From Hsuehochloa calcarea (Eukaryota > Streptophyta > Magnoliopsida > Poales > Poaceae): DNA of 64,000 bases. Where the stretch lies: NCBI GenBank assembly GCA_036346395.1, contig CM070615.1:4779534-4843533 (forward strand). The letters run 5' to 3'. Positions within the stretch are counted from its first letter, which is position 1. Each line of letters begins with the position of its first letter. A program made the translations under genes and the position numbers. The notes under the pieces are model-generated. The model was not told the origin of the DNA. It worked only from the letters and a program-made list of their open reading frames with translations, and did not search any database. Of this stretch, positions 24,464 through 35,800 are shown in pieces.

Positions 24464-24714
24464 GGAAGGAATGAAAAAGAAAAGTTGATAGACATATCAT
24501 CCAATAAAGATCTAGAATATCAAATAACTCATCTTATACCATGGGTGCGGTAACTACCTCGCACCGGATTTGCAAGGTCACGTTGTGCGGTCGTGCAAGT
24601 CCTGTGGAACAAGAGGTGTTAATGAGGGGTTTAACCCCGCTGCTACGCATGTGACATGGATTCAAAGTAAGGGCAGGCACAATAGAGTAATATCATCCGT
24701 CTGTAATCTTTAGC
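24464..24714. repeat. Distal end of the duplicated segment, copy A
   Basis: 24464-24645 matches 25695-25912 (GGAAGGAATGAAAA, CACGTTGTGCGGTCGTG, CCTGTGGAACAAGAG). It marks the right limit of the duplication that includes the HSP20-domain gene. Nothing coding is seen. Confidence 0.7.
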
Positions 24715-25165
24715 TCTATTTGGGGAGCCGTAGCTTTTCTGAAATGCTGTTTTTAATTTTTTTGAGTTGAAAGACAGCTGTTGCTGGTGGTTGCAGCTTT
24801 TTATGAGACTGTTTGGTAGTCTGGCTTTTGGTTGCGCTAACTGACTGCTGCAGCTGCGGTTGAATGATGAAATGCATGAAATACCCTTAAGGGTTCTGAA
24901 GGCATGTTTGTATGACGTTTTAGCGTAAATATGATTCTTTTTTTATTCTTTTTGTGGAAATATTGATTAAACTACTTGATTTTACTAAGTTTTTAACATA
25001 TCATATTTAGGAGATGTGAAATGCACATTTTCTTTAAACGAAACAATGCTAGCCACAAAAGATGCAACATCCACAAAAAGTCAAATACTACCAACAAAAG
25101 GTCGCATAACAGAATATATTTCTACTCTCTGTTAGCCATCAAAATTCGAACACTACCAACGGAAG
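24715..25165 (-). mobile_element. Inverted PIF/Harbinger end (non-autonomous)
   Basis: Read on the plus strand, it starts with a terminus like TTTGGGGAGCCGTAGC and continues into the reverse complement of the tail of a Harbinger transposase. It aligns along its length with the reverse complement of 21390-21866. Shared words include TTTATTCTTTTTG, AAATATTGATTAAAC and ACTACCAACAAAAGG. It is therefore an inverted relative of the element left of the HSP20-domain gene. Confidence 0.75.
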
Positions 25166-25912
25166 GTCACATAACAATCTCGTTTTATACATGTACAGTA
25201 CGCAACTAACCAACCAGCCAATCCGAAACATAAAACAAACTCTCTAAAAAAACATAAAACACACCACACTAACACTCACGCAGACCGGATCGATGCGTCC
25301 AAAAACTGCGCCGGCCGACGAGCGAGCCACGTCACCCTCCGCCCGCCCCGCGCTGCTGTCGCCACCTCCTGGTCATGGGCTCATGGCCGTCGCGAGCGCA
25401 AGCAGGATCAGCGCGGCAAAGACCACCCTGCCCAGCGGGAACCCACCGCGCCGCTTGCACCTCCACCGCCTGCTCTTGCTACCCCGCTCTTCCTGCTGAC
25501 ACCCCCGGTGTTCCTGTTGCCGCTGTCCTCCCCATCCGATTCGCTATGGACAAGGAGAATGAATTGGATTTCTACTAAGAATGGAGGGTAATCAAGCTTC
25601 GTTTTTTTCAAGAGAAAAATGGAATGCATACTTGCTCCAAGAATTCCTCTCTGAAGAATATGAAGTTTGCATTGATTTTTTTAAAAAAAGTAGACCACGG
25701 AAGGAATGAAAAGAAAAGTTGATGGGCATATCATCCAAGAAAGATATAGAATATCAAATAACACATATAGATATATCTATACCCTGGGAGCGGTAACTAC
25801 CTTGTGCCAAATATGCCACACCGGACTTACGTGGTCACGTTGTGCGGTCGTGCGAGTCCTGTGGAACAAGAGAGGTTAACGAGGGGTTAAAATGAGGGGT
25901 TTAACGCCGCTT
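25165..25912 (-). pseudogene. Truncated second copy of the HSP20-domain gene
   Basis: 25180-25545 matches 22115-22460, the gene's 3' flank and C-terminal coding end with the basic and hydrophobic region. 25543-25912 matches 24156-24645, the gene's upstream region. The intervening 1.7 kb (HSP20 domain, P/E arm and intron) is missing. The junction lies at a shared GCTATGG/GCTA-type word near 25543-25549. No protein can be made from it. Confidence 0.8.
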
Positions 25913-26235
25913 TTCCTAAGGGGTTAAACGAGGGGTTACTCAATTCAGGAAATGTTGAGACCGATGAAAAGACTGGGCACCAATTCCACTCTAGTACTTA
26001 TAATTCCCTCGTTGAGACTAATTGGGCTTAAAGTTCAGGTGATTGGAGATTACGTTCCAACTTCCCACGGTTGTAACATAAATCACCTAAAATGGACCAA
26101 TGGAAAAGTGGTGGTGAGGCTACTTGGGCTGAAATGAAACATGAACATGAGGTTATCATTGTTTCATCACAATTCGATTTTTTTTTTGATATTTTTCAAT
26201 CGGAAGGTCAAAATATCCATGTGATGCATCCAGTT
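25913..26235. other. Unassigned intergenic DNA
   Basis: No gene or clear repeat was recognised beyond the end of the duplicated segment. Confidence 0.35.
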
Positions 26236-26294
26236 TAGATGTACATTGGGAGGGGGATCCGGCCGGCGGTGACGCGAGTTGGGGGCGTCGACAA

Positions 26295-26450
26295 GGGGGA
26301 TTCAGGCGGCACCGGCGTGACTTGGGGGCGGCCGTCGGGGATGAGGCTTCGGGCGATGGCGGCACGACCTTGGGGCAGACATCGGGGAGGGGGATTCAAG
26401 CGGCGCCGGCACGACCTAGCGGCGGCCATCGGGGAGGAGGCTTCGGGTTG
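26295..26450. repeat. Two diverged copies of a GC-rich unit of about 58 bp
   Basis: GGGGGATTCAGGCGGCACC at about 26295 and GGGGGATTCAAGCGGCGCC at about 26389 begin similar units that both end GAGGCTTCGGG. They give open frames in several phases, but no protein family is recognised. Confidence 0.6.
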
Positions 26451-26459
26451 CGGTGTTTG

Positions 26460-26745
26460 GACCCAAATATGCAAATCTGAACCCTCTGTGTATAATGTAT
26501 TAGTCCAGGATTACGTTAGTGCACACAGTGCCAACATAAATGAATATTATTTCACACAAGACAAATATAAGAATAAACGACTAATTTGATTAATAAATAG
26601 CAGTTGTGACCTTAAGGTCGAGTTTATATTTATTAAGCCACGCAGGGCTGACACTAAATAAAGGGACGACGGCGGAATGAAAGCAACTCTAGCGTAAACC
26701 CATCAACTTGCCACAAGCAACTGACAGAGATCAAGACCTAGCTTG
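26460..26745. repeat. Direct repeat, copy 1 (LTR-like)
   Basis: It shares about 285 bp with 30523-30812, including CTCTGTGTATAATG, TAAGCCACGCAGGGCTG and GATCAAGACCTA, with scattered differences. Its start, TGTTTGGACCCAA, corresponds to TGTCGGGGCCCAA in copy 2, which looks like an LTR start. Confidence 0.75.
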
Positions 26746-26759
26746 AGCTTCTTAAGCTT

Positions 26760-27492
26760 AGCCTTGAGACTCTCGATCTCATCTTGAGTTTTTTCCTTTG
26801 CCTTTTCTCTTTTTTCAAGGCTTACCTTTCTTCTTGAAGCTAGTAGTCTTTTGAAACATCGTTACAAGATTAGAACTTTTTTTAATACTCTCCTCGGCAC
26901 CCTTAAGCATGTGATGCAACTCGGTCATTGACTTCTTCATGCCATTCATATAAAAATTCAATATGATGGGCTCAAAACTCGTAGGGGGTGATTGGAGAAT
27001 CACATCAGTAGCCAATTCTTGGCTAAGGGGAAACCCAAGTTTTTTCAAGCTCTCAATGTGACCAATCATTTTGATTACATGAGTACTGACTGGGCTACCT
27101 TCTGACAGCTTACAAGAAAACAATGCATTGGAGGAATTGTACCTCTCTGCCCCTTGCTTAGTCCTGAAACATGTCTTTCAGACCTACAATCATATTATAA
27201 GCATCTGTGGTCTCATCTTGCTTTTGAAGCTCAGAGCTAATGGTGGCAAGCATAAGGCACTATACATTGACTGCATCATTGCAATGCTTCTCACAAGCAC
27301 TCTTTTTAGTACGAGTAGCATCTGCATTTGGTTCATCGGGATAGGACTCTCTAGAACATATTCATTCTTTTCTTGTTTGAGAACAATTCTCGGATTATGA
27401 AACCAATCAATGAAGTTTGTTCCATTCAGCTTTTGTTTCTCAAGAATAGATCGCAAGATAAAAGTAGGCGTGGAGGAAGTACTAAGTTCCAT
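26760..27492 (-). pseudogene. Copia gag remnant
   Basis: 27492-27190 (minus) starts MELSTSSTPTFILRSILE and carries KLNGTNFIDWFHNPRIVLKQ, the characteristic N-terminal gag motif of plant copia elements. 27123-26815 continues with MIGHIESLKKLGFPLSQELA, then DVILQSPPTSFEPIILNFYM, matching the UBN2-type gag middle. A frame change separates the two parts, and the zinc knuckle and everything after it is absent. Confidence 0.85.
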
Positions 27493-28365
27493 GATCTACA
27501 ACAAAAAAATATGTATATGCCAAATTTCAGCACTACGTTTTTGTAAAATCTTCTATTAAATAGTTTAACAAAAGATACTCTCACTATATGTTCTAAACCA
27601 AGTTTCCCTCTAACTTCATATAGTGGGTTCAAGATCCATATTTTATTAAGTCCTAGTGAGCTTTGGCATCACTGCTAGAAACTTAGTGATTTAGGTAAGC
27701 AACTCCTTGACAATCATATCCCATATGACTCTTGCTTGTTGGGCGGTATCTCTATGTCCCGACCTCCAACAATATACACCGAGGCTCAAAACTATTTTGA
27801 TAGCACTATCGAGTTAAACTAATACTATGCACGTGAGTGTCCGACACCCACTCCATCTTATTAAGAAAGTTAATGGCACCCTACTTTGGTAGACCTACCA
27901 ATTAATGATTAAAATCGTGATAGGCACAGCAGTTGAAAACACATCAAATTTACTTAATTTTTCTTGAGAGATACTACTCTATCATATTAAAACATCAAAT
28001 GAAAAAATATGATCAATAGCATAACAAAAACAAAATAAACATTCACAGATAATCATATTAAACTGTAAAATAGTATGACCCTTAACATGGCAATCTCCAT
28101 CACCACACTTCCTGTCCACCGAGCCATCATGCTTGAAATCACCATATTCATCTACTAAGCGATCACTCCTAAAAGCTAGTAATGAATTACATATGATAAT
28201 ATCAAGCATTACATATCGGCACGCAGACCGTTACACAATAATATGTAGCTTGATGGCTATAACACAGCATGACACGCATGCCATAAAAATTCTATCGGGT
28301 GACATGGACACATAATACTTATATAATGTGACAACGATTTCCTAGCACAACAACTACACAACGTG

Positions 28366-28377
28366 TCTCTAATACCA
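28366..28377 (-). other. Primer-binding site of the minus-strand copia element
   Basis: The minus strand reads GTGGTATTAGAG, containing TGGTATYAGAG of the initiator tRNA-Met primer site with one change (TTAG for TCAG). It lies 11 bases beyond the LTR end. Confidence 0.75.
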
Positions 28378-28388
28378 CTAAAGGGATA

Positions 28389-29928
28389 TGGGTCCACACT
28401 AGCTGACAATTCAAAAATTCTACCACGTAGACGAAGAAACCAAGCAAACAAGAGATCATAGATCGTTACCACTTGAAGTGCAGTGCAGCGGAAAAAGAGT
28501 TGGAGCAGCCTGATCCAACATCGAGCATGTCAATGTAGTGGTCGTAGTCGACCGTCCAACATCCTCAGCACCAATCGTCTCCTCCAGCAACCTATCACAT
28601 TCTTTGCGTAGGTTGTGGATCGTCATCGATCAATGCAGCAACAACCACAACAGTGCCTCTACGATATCTACACGTCTAGGGGTGGAACGTCGTACGCCGG
28701 CGTGCTAGCACCAACGCATACGGTAGGGCCTTTGGGAAGATGGCGGCTAGGGTTTCGGTGGAGCAACTCTCTTATGTCCTAACAGCCCCGTGCATCCCCT
28801 TATAAAATAGCCTATAACGGATCCTATCCGAACTCATTTGTTCTAACCCGTTAAGTGTGTGACCCTGTAGATTCATGCGTAATCGGTTGTGACTCGAAAA
28901 CTTATTTATGACTACGAGTCGTTAGCGGTTCCTAGTAAGACATAACGATTTTCAAACACACATAAATATTATATCGAACAAATTTTATGCAATATGATCT
29001 ACAATCATGTCCTTATCACTTACGACTAACCTGTATCTCCATACGACCAGTTCATATTTAGCCATGACCAGTTTGTAACTTCTTACGACCGGTTTTTGAC
29101 GACCGCCATCGATCATGTTTGCTTACGACCATCAGATCCCCATACGACCGATTCAGATCTGGTCTGACCGAACGACTTCGCTATGATTCTCTCTTCACCT
29201 CACGATATTTGGTTGAACTCCGGGTGGGATATTTTGTCATTCTTGGACTGTTCAATACTTTCTCGATCAAGTGACGGATAACTTCACGTGGTCAACTCTT
29301 CGACCACTAGTGGCGTGGCCTTGCACTTTCTTTATCCGACCACATCGAGGGGCCAGAGATATATCTCCTATTATATTTGCGAGAGGGGGGATCCCATATC
29401 CGATCAGTCACATCCATCCGCATGTTTTATAGTATACCCGAAAGCTACCTTTATAACTACCCAGTTATGAAGTAGCGTTTGACAACCCCTAAATGTACTG
29501 TTACACATGTAGGAAACCATGCTGATCTCAGGTATAAGGATTATACATCATCATTGCTTTAGACCAACTGATGACACATAAAACCATAACAATCTCAGTA
29601 GTGTCTCAAGGTGGGTCAATCCAACACCATGTTATCTAACATGTATTCACATTATTGATTCAATATCCCCATATCCATGACTGGTGAAACATGATCATTA
29701 ATCAATATATGTGTTAGTCGATATGTCACTAGTGTTCCAACCAGTGACATCTGACCAGGGATATATTTAGAATGACATCATATAAGTTAAAGAGTTTCAC
29801 CAATAAGTCACATACTTGTTAAACTTTATAAATGATAATTCATCCAATGAAAATAATAATATTTATTCTATAATTCATAAATATAGGCATGATACAATCA
29901 TCTCTATGATTAGGACATATCACCAACA
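28389..29928 (-). repeat. 5' LTR of the minus-strand copia element
   Basis: Read on the minus strand, it begins TGTTGGTGATATGTCC (29928) and ends GTGGACCCA (28389), giving TG...CA ends and a length of about 1.54 kb. It contains repeated TTACGACC/GTCGTAA-type words at 29020-29130. No second copy of the LTR is in the window. Confidence 0.65.
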
Positions 29929-30522
29929 GACTAATCATAGGGAACTTGAACTACAAAAATGTCGGTTTGGTTAAGTTATCATCTGCTATTGCAAGGTTCT
30001 AATTTACCGCCAATCAATATCCTTAACTCTGAGGGCAAGTTGAGTGGCACTGAACCTTCGTACACTAATAACATTAGCCTCCAACTTAAGTTCAAATGAG
30101 ATACACACGACATAAGGCATGAACACTTCTGAATTCATGAGGCAATATAGGTACAAGAGATAATATTGGGAGATTATTTTCTGAAAAATCTGCTCCCATT
30201 AGAAGTAACTGATCTCCTTCCCCTTAAACGCTGCTATAGCATCCATCTGAATGTGCAAAACATTATTGCATGTACCAAAGAGAATCAACAGGTATACCTC
30301 CCTTGGAAAATTCAATGTAACAACTATCTCTCAGCCTACTCTTGAATCATCTGAAAGGCAGTAACAAATTCTAAAAATAAGCTAGAACCGACTAACAATA
30401 AACAATTTCTTTGGTGAATTTAAAGGAGCAGCAAGTGATTATCCAAAGGAAATTTTGTTGCCAAATCACAAGTTTAGCTAATGTCTTCGATGGTGTCAAG
30501 GAGCTCCTCCATGGTCCCAAGT
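29929..30522. other. Unassigned intergenic DNA
   Basis: No gene or repeat was recognised. I tried all frames around 30000-30500 for family motifs and found none convincing. Confidence 0.4.
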
Positions 30523-30812
30523 GTCGGGGCCCAAAAAAAATGCAATTATGAACTCTCTGTGTATAATGCACTAGTCCAAGATCACGCTAGTGCACACAAT
30601 ATCAACATAGATGAATATCGATCCACACAAGACGAATAATAGAATAAATGATTAATTTAGATAACAAATAATGGTTGTGACCTTACGGTCAAGTTTATAT
30701 GTATTAAGCCACGCAGGGCTGGCAGTAAACAAATAAGCAGCAGCGGAACAAAAACAACTTCAGCGCAAACCCATCGACTCGCCATAGGCAACCGACTGGG
30801 ATCAAGACCTAA
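30523..30812. repeat. Direct repeat, copy 2 (LTR-like)
   Basis: It is the partner of 26460-26745, beginning TGTCGGGGCCCAAAA, a common gypsy LTR start. After 30812 the sequence diverges from copy 1. Confidence 0.75.
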
Positions 30813-31077
30813 CGATCAGCAACTTTGTAGAACTCCTCCTCGAAAGCATGCAATGATTCCTCCTCTTTAGTTGAATGACTGCAGTAAGAATAAGTACTCC
30901 AAGTACTCAACAAGTTGTACCATAGAATGTAAATATAGATGATGGCTTATTACAAATAAAATGGATTATGTGGCTATTTTGCATGAAAACAACATTTGTA
31001 ATTGAATACAAGTAATTGATTGAAAGCATAATTCAAAACAAATAAACAATAATAGTTTAACAATTATTTTCGTAAAG

Positions 31078-31795
31078 GACACAAAGCCTAATCAATCTTC
31101 CACACAACCACGTGAATTAAATCACATAATTGTCCCTTCCCAATTGTTTTATGAAAATCTATCCCTCGTGTGAAATCCCCGAGCATGTCCATGACCGCGT
31201 ACGTGGCTATTCGAATAGATTGATTAACACTCTGCAGAGGTTGTACACTTTACCGACACGATATAACCAATGTAGCTAGCACTAATCATAACAAAACTTT
31301 TCTGAAACTTCATCTCAACAATTGACACTCCCGATGTGTTTTACTGATAGAACCAACACCCACATAGAAAATTAGCCCATCGCGCACCGTTGGACATGAA
31401 GACGGCGAACCGCTCATAAATGTGAATCGCCATAAGGGCAGAAACACACCTCCATCCTGACACACAGCTTAACCTATCAACCTGAGTGATCAATGTTGAG
31501 ATTCCGTAAATTATTAAGTTTGGCCCGTCCCATACCAGACATGTGGTTGTACAGTTGTGGCTCGGTTCAATGACACACAAAGTTAAGTCCTTAATTGACC
31601 AATGATAGACCGCCAATTTCTAACTGTGCCACGAGGATTAACATTCTCATTCACAAAGCTCTACTATATCACATAGTTTTCCACCACTCGCCTCAGTCTA
31701 AATCTTTTTCCACCCTATTGGTTAAGTACAACACATGCCATCAACGAGCAATAACACATAACACAGTTTTACACAAAGTTCCATAATCACTTAAT
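31078..31795 (-). repeat. Left arm of a large LTR-derived inverted repeat
   Basis: The reverse complement matches 32675-33376 over about 700 bp at roughly 75-80 percent by eye. Shared words include CTCGTTGATGGCATGTGTTG, GTACAACCACATG and GAGTGTTAATCAATCTATTC. The arms are related to other gypsy LTRs in the window (13950-14000). Confidence 0.85.
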
Positions 31796-32674
31796 CAATC
31801 TACGTGTCGGTACCACCCACCACCGGTGAGCCGCCGCCATTCGCCGTCGACCGTCGGGATCCGAGCGCCGCCGCCTCGCTGTGTCCACATCATCCACCAG
31901 CTCATCCCTCGCGTCTGTGTGTTGGCCGCGTGGCGTCCACGTCAGCACCACGTGTACGAGTGCGTGGCCGGTTCACCGAACCCTAGAACCAATCGCTCGA
32001 TGAACTTGGTCCACCGTGAGCCGAGTCGCTGACATGTGGATCCCACATGTCAAAATTTCTCTAATTTCTTTTAATTCCGTAATTCCGAGGGCTGACATCA
32101 TAAATCCAATTTTTCTTTAGAAAATAATTCAGAAATTCCAAAAAATTCTAATTTATGATATTTTCTTGAGTTTATATCTTCCAAAGGCCATATCTTCTTC
32201 ATCCGAACTCCGATTGAGCCCATTCAAATTATTAAATTTATATAAATTCGAGATCTATTTATTCAAGATTTTTATTTAATTTTTAGATTTTGTTTTGTCT
32301 ATATTATTTATTTCATTTACGAGTAGACGTTAATTCTTTAGGGGCTTTTGAAGAAGGAGTACACCAAGATCAAGACCAGTACCTATACCTATTCCAAGGA
32401 AAGTTTTACCTTTGATCATACTGCACCCAGTTTTCAAAATACTTTGATTCAAATTATTGCATTCTATTTTAATTATTTATTTAAATACTTTTGGGTTTAG
32501 TTATTAATCCAAGTTGTTACATCCACCTTGTCTATTGTTATGTCATGATATTTTATCACCCTAGGTTGGTTCATTATTAGTTGGTATTATCGTAGCACCA
32601 ACGTGGATTGGTTAGATACGAGTAGATTGCTTAGCCATGCTACGAGTCATCATCTCATGTGAGTTGTAAATATA
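31796..32674. other. Spacer of the inverted repeat
   Basis: 31800-32030 is GC-rich. 32040-32330 is AT-rich and LTR-like (CCATATCTTCTTCATCCGAA), consistent with a plus-orientation LTR that continues into the right arm. No gene is present. Confidence 0.5.
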
Positions 32675-33376
32675 AACTTGACTAAGTGATTATGAAACTG
32701 TGTAATAAAACTGTGTGTGCTGTGTGCTATTACTCGTTGATGGCATGTGTTGCACTTAACCAACGAGGTGGGAAAAGATTTAAACTGAGGCAAGTGGTGG
32801 AAACTATGTGAATGAGAATATTGGTCTGTGTGACATATGGTTAGAAATTGAAAGTCTTACCTTGGTCAATTAAGATCTTAATTTTGTGCGACGTTGAATT
32901 GAGCCTTACTGTACAACCACATGCCTAGTATGGGACGGGCCTAACTTAGTAAGTTATGAAGTCTTGATATTGACAACTCGGGTTGTAGGTTAAGCTGTGT
33001 AATGAGCTGGAGGTGTGATTCTCACATCGTGGGACGGTTCATCGCTTCCCTGTCCAACGATGTGTGTCGTGCCAAGCACTGTGTATATCGATTGGATGGC
33101 GGTAAAGCACATCGGGAGTGTCAATGCTTGAGATGAAGTTTCCGAAAGGTTTTGTTGTGATCAGCTCTGATCCAGTTGATTGCATCGTGTGAGTAAAGTT
33201 TACAACCTCTACAGAGTGTTAATCAATCTATTCGAATAACCGTGTCTGCGGTCATGGACATGATTGGGAATTTCACACGACGGATATATTTTCTTAAAAC
33301 CTTTGGGAATGGTGTTGTGTGATCTAAGTCATATGGTTGTGTAAATGACTTATTTGGACTGTGTGTCCTTTGTGAA
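32675..33376 (+). repeat. Right arm of the LTR-derived inverted repeat
   Basis: This arm pairs with 31078-31795. The presence of the two copies head to head suggests two LTR fragments inserted in opposite orientation, or an inverted duplication. Confidence 0.85.
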
Positions 33377-34435
33377 TTGTATCAGATAATGGAATATCTA
33401 AACCATTTTCGGCCAAAGCAACTAAACTTTCAGCTCAGCTGAGAGCAGGCTGTAGCAAAGGATGGTGGCATACTTCGGCAATATGAATATAAATTTATCC
33501 AGACATGCCTATATAATTTATTGATGATCTCAACTTCTCAAGTTATATAAATTCATATGACCAATCAAACCTACAAACTACAAATTCATGGACCGGCGAG
33601 TTAGGCTGCATACGTTAATAGCAGCACATGTACATCCCTAATTCTCCATTCCTCATTTCCTTGGTCCCAAATCTCAAATTCTCAATTCAATATTTTTTTC
33701 TTATTTATTTTGTAATTTCTCTCCGTTCTTTGTGGTGTTATTTCTAGTAAGAAAAATTGTATTTTGTTTTTTTGCTAGTGTGGACCTTTAATTTTTTTTC
33801 ACTGAATAATATTTTATTAACTCCGAACACCTATCCAATAAATTAAATCTTGGATCCGCCACTGATGTTTGGTCCCCATTTTCCCCTGAAAAAATTACTT
33901 CTCTCCTTTAACTTGGTCATGAGCGCTATTAGGCCCTGATTTTTCGCGATGGCTGTAGGAATTGAACTGTCCTATAAAATTTCTACGTTGTAAATAGGCC
34001 CTTAAATAATTGTCCATTTACCCGGTCAGATGCCGACCTAGCTAATGGGCACAGACCACAGATAGCTACAAGCAAGGCCATGACAAATTTTCAAATATGT
34101 ATCATAAATTGCAGGATGGTATTGTTTGATCCTAAAGATCCAAATAACAAAAGATCAAGCACACATACACGGATACACCTAGCTAATTGAGCTAGCTCCT
34201 GCCTCACATCAAGGATAATACAAATCCCTTGCAGGCAGCACATGAACTGACAAATGAACCAGCACAGGTCTCTGCAGGCTGCCCTGATTTCTAAACTATC
34301 CTATCAACAATGAATATATCCTGGAATAACCTTTCCTTACCAATGACTTGAGCAAAACCATTAGCTTAATTCCAAGCCGGTCAAGCGATAGTTCTGTACA
34401 GAGGAAGGACTTATTCAGAACACCAGCCCACAAGT
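33377..34435. other. Intergenic DNA upstream of the citrate-binding-protein-like gene
   Basis: No gene is seen. CTTGGATCCGCCACTG at about 33849-33864 is the reverse complement of a CAGTGGCGGA-type transposon end, but no partner end was found. Confidence 0.4.
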
Positions 34436-34447
34436 GTATATATATAC
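34436..34447 (+). promoter_or_regulatory. Probable TATA box
   Basis: GTATATATATAC lies about 100 bp before the ATG at 34549, a usual plant distance once a short leader is allowed for. Confidence 0.55.
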
Positions 34448-34548
34448 AAACACGTCAATTGATCAGAACATGTAGCAGACAGACAAAAATAAAATAAAAA
34501 TACACTGCTCTGAATACTGGAGAAAAAAAAACAAGTACATTGGAGTAA

Positions 34549-35310
34549 ATGGCAAAGCACTTGTTGTCATGGCTTCGTTTGTTCGTCCTCCTGGCACTGT
34601 CGTGCATTCGGAGCTCCGGCGCCGACCCGACCTCCGGCTTCACCGCCGTCGAGCTCACGGAGGACAGGTTCAAGCTGCACAAGCCGTACGACCTGTCGCC
34701 GGAGCAGCGATACGAGTTCCGCGACGGCGTGCGGCGGATGTGGGTGTTCTGCACCGATAAGCCCTTCAGCCCCGGCAGCCCCACCAAGCCGCGCACCGAG
34801 ATACTCCTAAATGTAAGCTTAATCTGCAAGTTTATTTGGTAATTGTCAAGTAATTCAACTTTCTTGGGAAGATTTATGATGAGTAATGAATTAATCTTGT
34901 GATTTTGTTCCGAGCAGAGGACCTACACTTCGGGGGTGTGGCAGTTCGAGGGCTACGGCTACGTGCCGGCCGGCACGACGGGGGTGTCCGTCATGCAGGT
35001 GTTCGGCGCGTCGGGGCGCAACACGACGCTGATGCTGCACGTCTACGGCGGCCGTCTCATGTACTACCACGACGAGACGCGGGTGGTGGACGGCGACATC
35101 TACGACCGGTGGTTCAGGCTCAACGTGGTCCACGACGTCGGCGCGGGGACGCTCACCGTGTTCGTCGACGGCGACGAGAGGCTGACTGTCGCCGGCCACG
35201 GCGGCTACTCGCACTACTTCAAGTTCGGGGTGTACGTGCAGACGGACCCCTCGCACTACATGGAGTCACGCTGGAGAGATGTCAAGGTCTACACCAAAAC
35301 TTCAGACTGA
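34549..35310 (+). CDS. Citrate-binding-protein-like secreted/vacuolar protein
   Basis: There are two exons, 34549-34812 and 34918-35310, with a 105-bp intron (GTAAGC...GAGCAG), giving 218 residues. Residues 1-25 (MAKHLLSWLRLFVLLALSC) form a signal peptide. The mature protein carries the polysaccharide-lyase-7/alginate-lyase-2-like beta-sandwich of plant citrate-binding proteins: GFTAVELTEDRFKLHKPYDL, then TEILLNRTYTSGVWQFEGY across the splice, VMQVFGASGRNTTLMLHVYG, YDRWFRLNVVHDV and FKFGVYVQ near the end. Length and order match the family, first known from rubber-tree vacuole (lutoid) membranes. No lyase activity is established for these plant proteins, and the ligand is inferred from the name of the family. 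The gene converges on EXO70 490 bp away. Confidence 0.9.
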
Positions 35311-35800
35311 AATATTAAACTTAAATATCAGGAGCTCTGATGAGTGATGAGACAATAATATGAATTTTCCATACAAGTTTTCATAACCTGTTTGGAACTC
35401 AGGAATTTCACAGGAACTTTGCTTGAATTTCACGTAAAAATAGTGTAATATTTTTTCCACATCGCAGACGGCCTTAAACTAGTAGACACTGAAAATGCAT
35501 TTGGTTGTCAAGTGATTGACCAAAAAAACGAAAAAACTTAATGCCATCAGGCAATACAAGGATTAATGGATACACATGTCTACCTGCTCTGAGAAATGCA
35601 GTGAGTAATACATCATCATCTGTTCGACCAAATTAACTTTCTTTAATCTGTTCGACCAAATTAACTTTCTTTGACCAGCAAAAAGAACAGCGAAACAAAA
35701 ATTAATACATTGCTTAAATCAAGAATTAGCTCACCAAATGCTCCTCCCCTTAATTTTCCTGCTCTTTTTAATCTGTTGGTTCGGCCGGCCATTATTATTG

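Larger units (their letters stand above)
26746..29928 (-). mobile_element. Ty1/copia retrotransposon, 5' part, minus strand
   Basis: In minus-strand order: LTR (29928-28389), primer-binding site (28377-28366), leader, and gag (27492-26760). The element breaks off at about 26745 where the LTR-like direct repeat begins, so protease to RNase H and the 3' LTR are missing. The gap between the primer-binding site and gag (27493-28365) is leader DNA without a recognised gene. Confidence 0.75.

Noticed and set aside
33845..33866. CAGTGGCGGA-type transposon terminus
   Set aside because: No partner terminus or target duplication could be found, so a transposon cannot be called.
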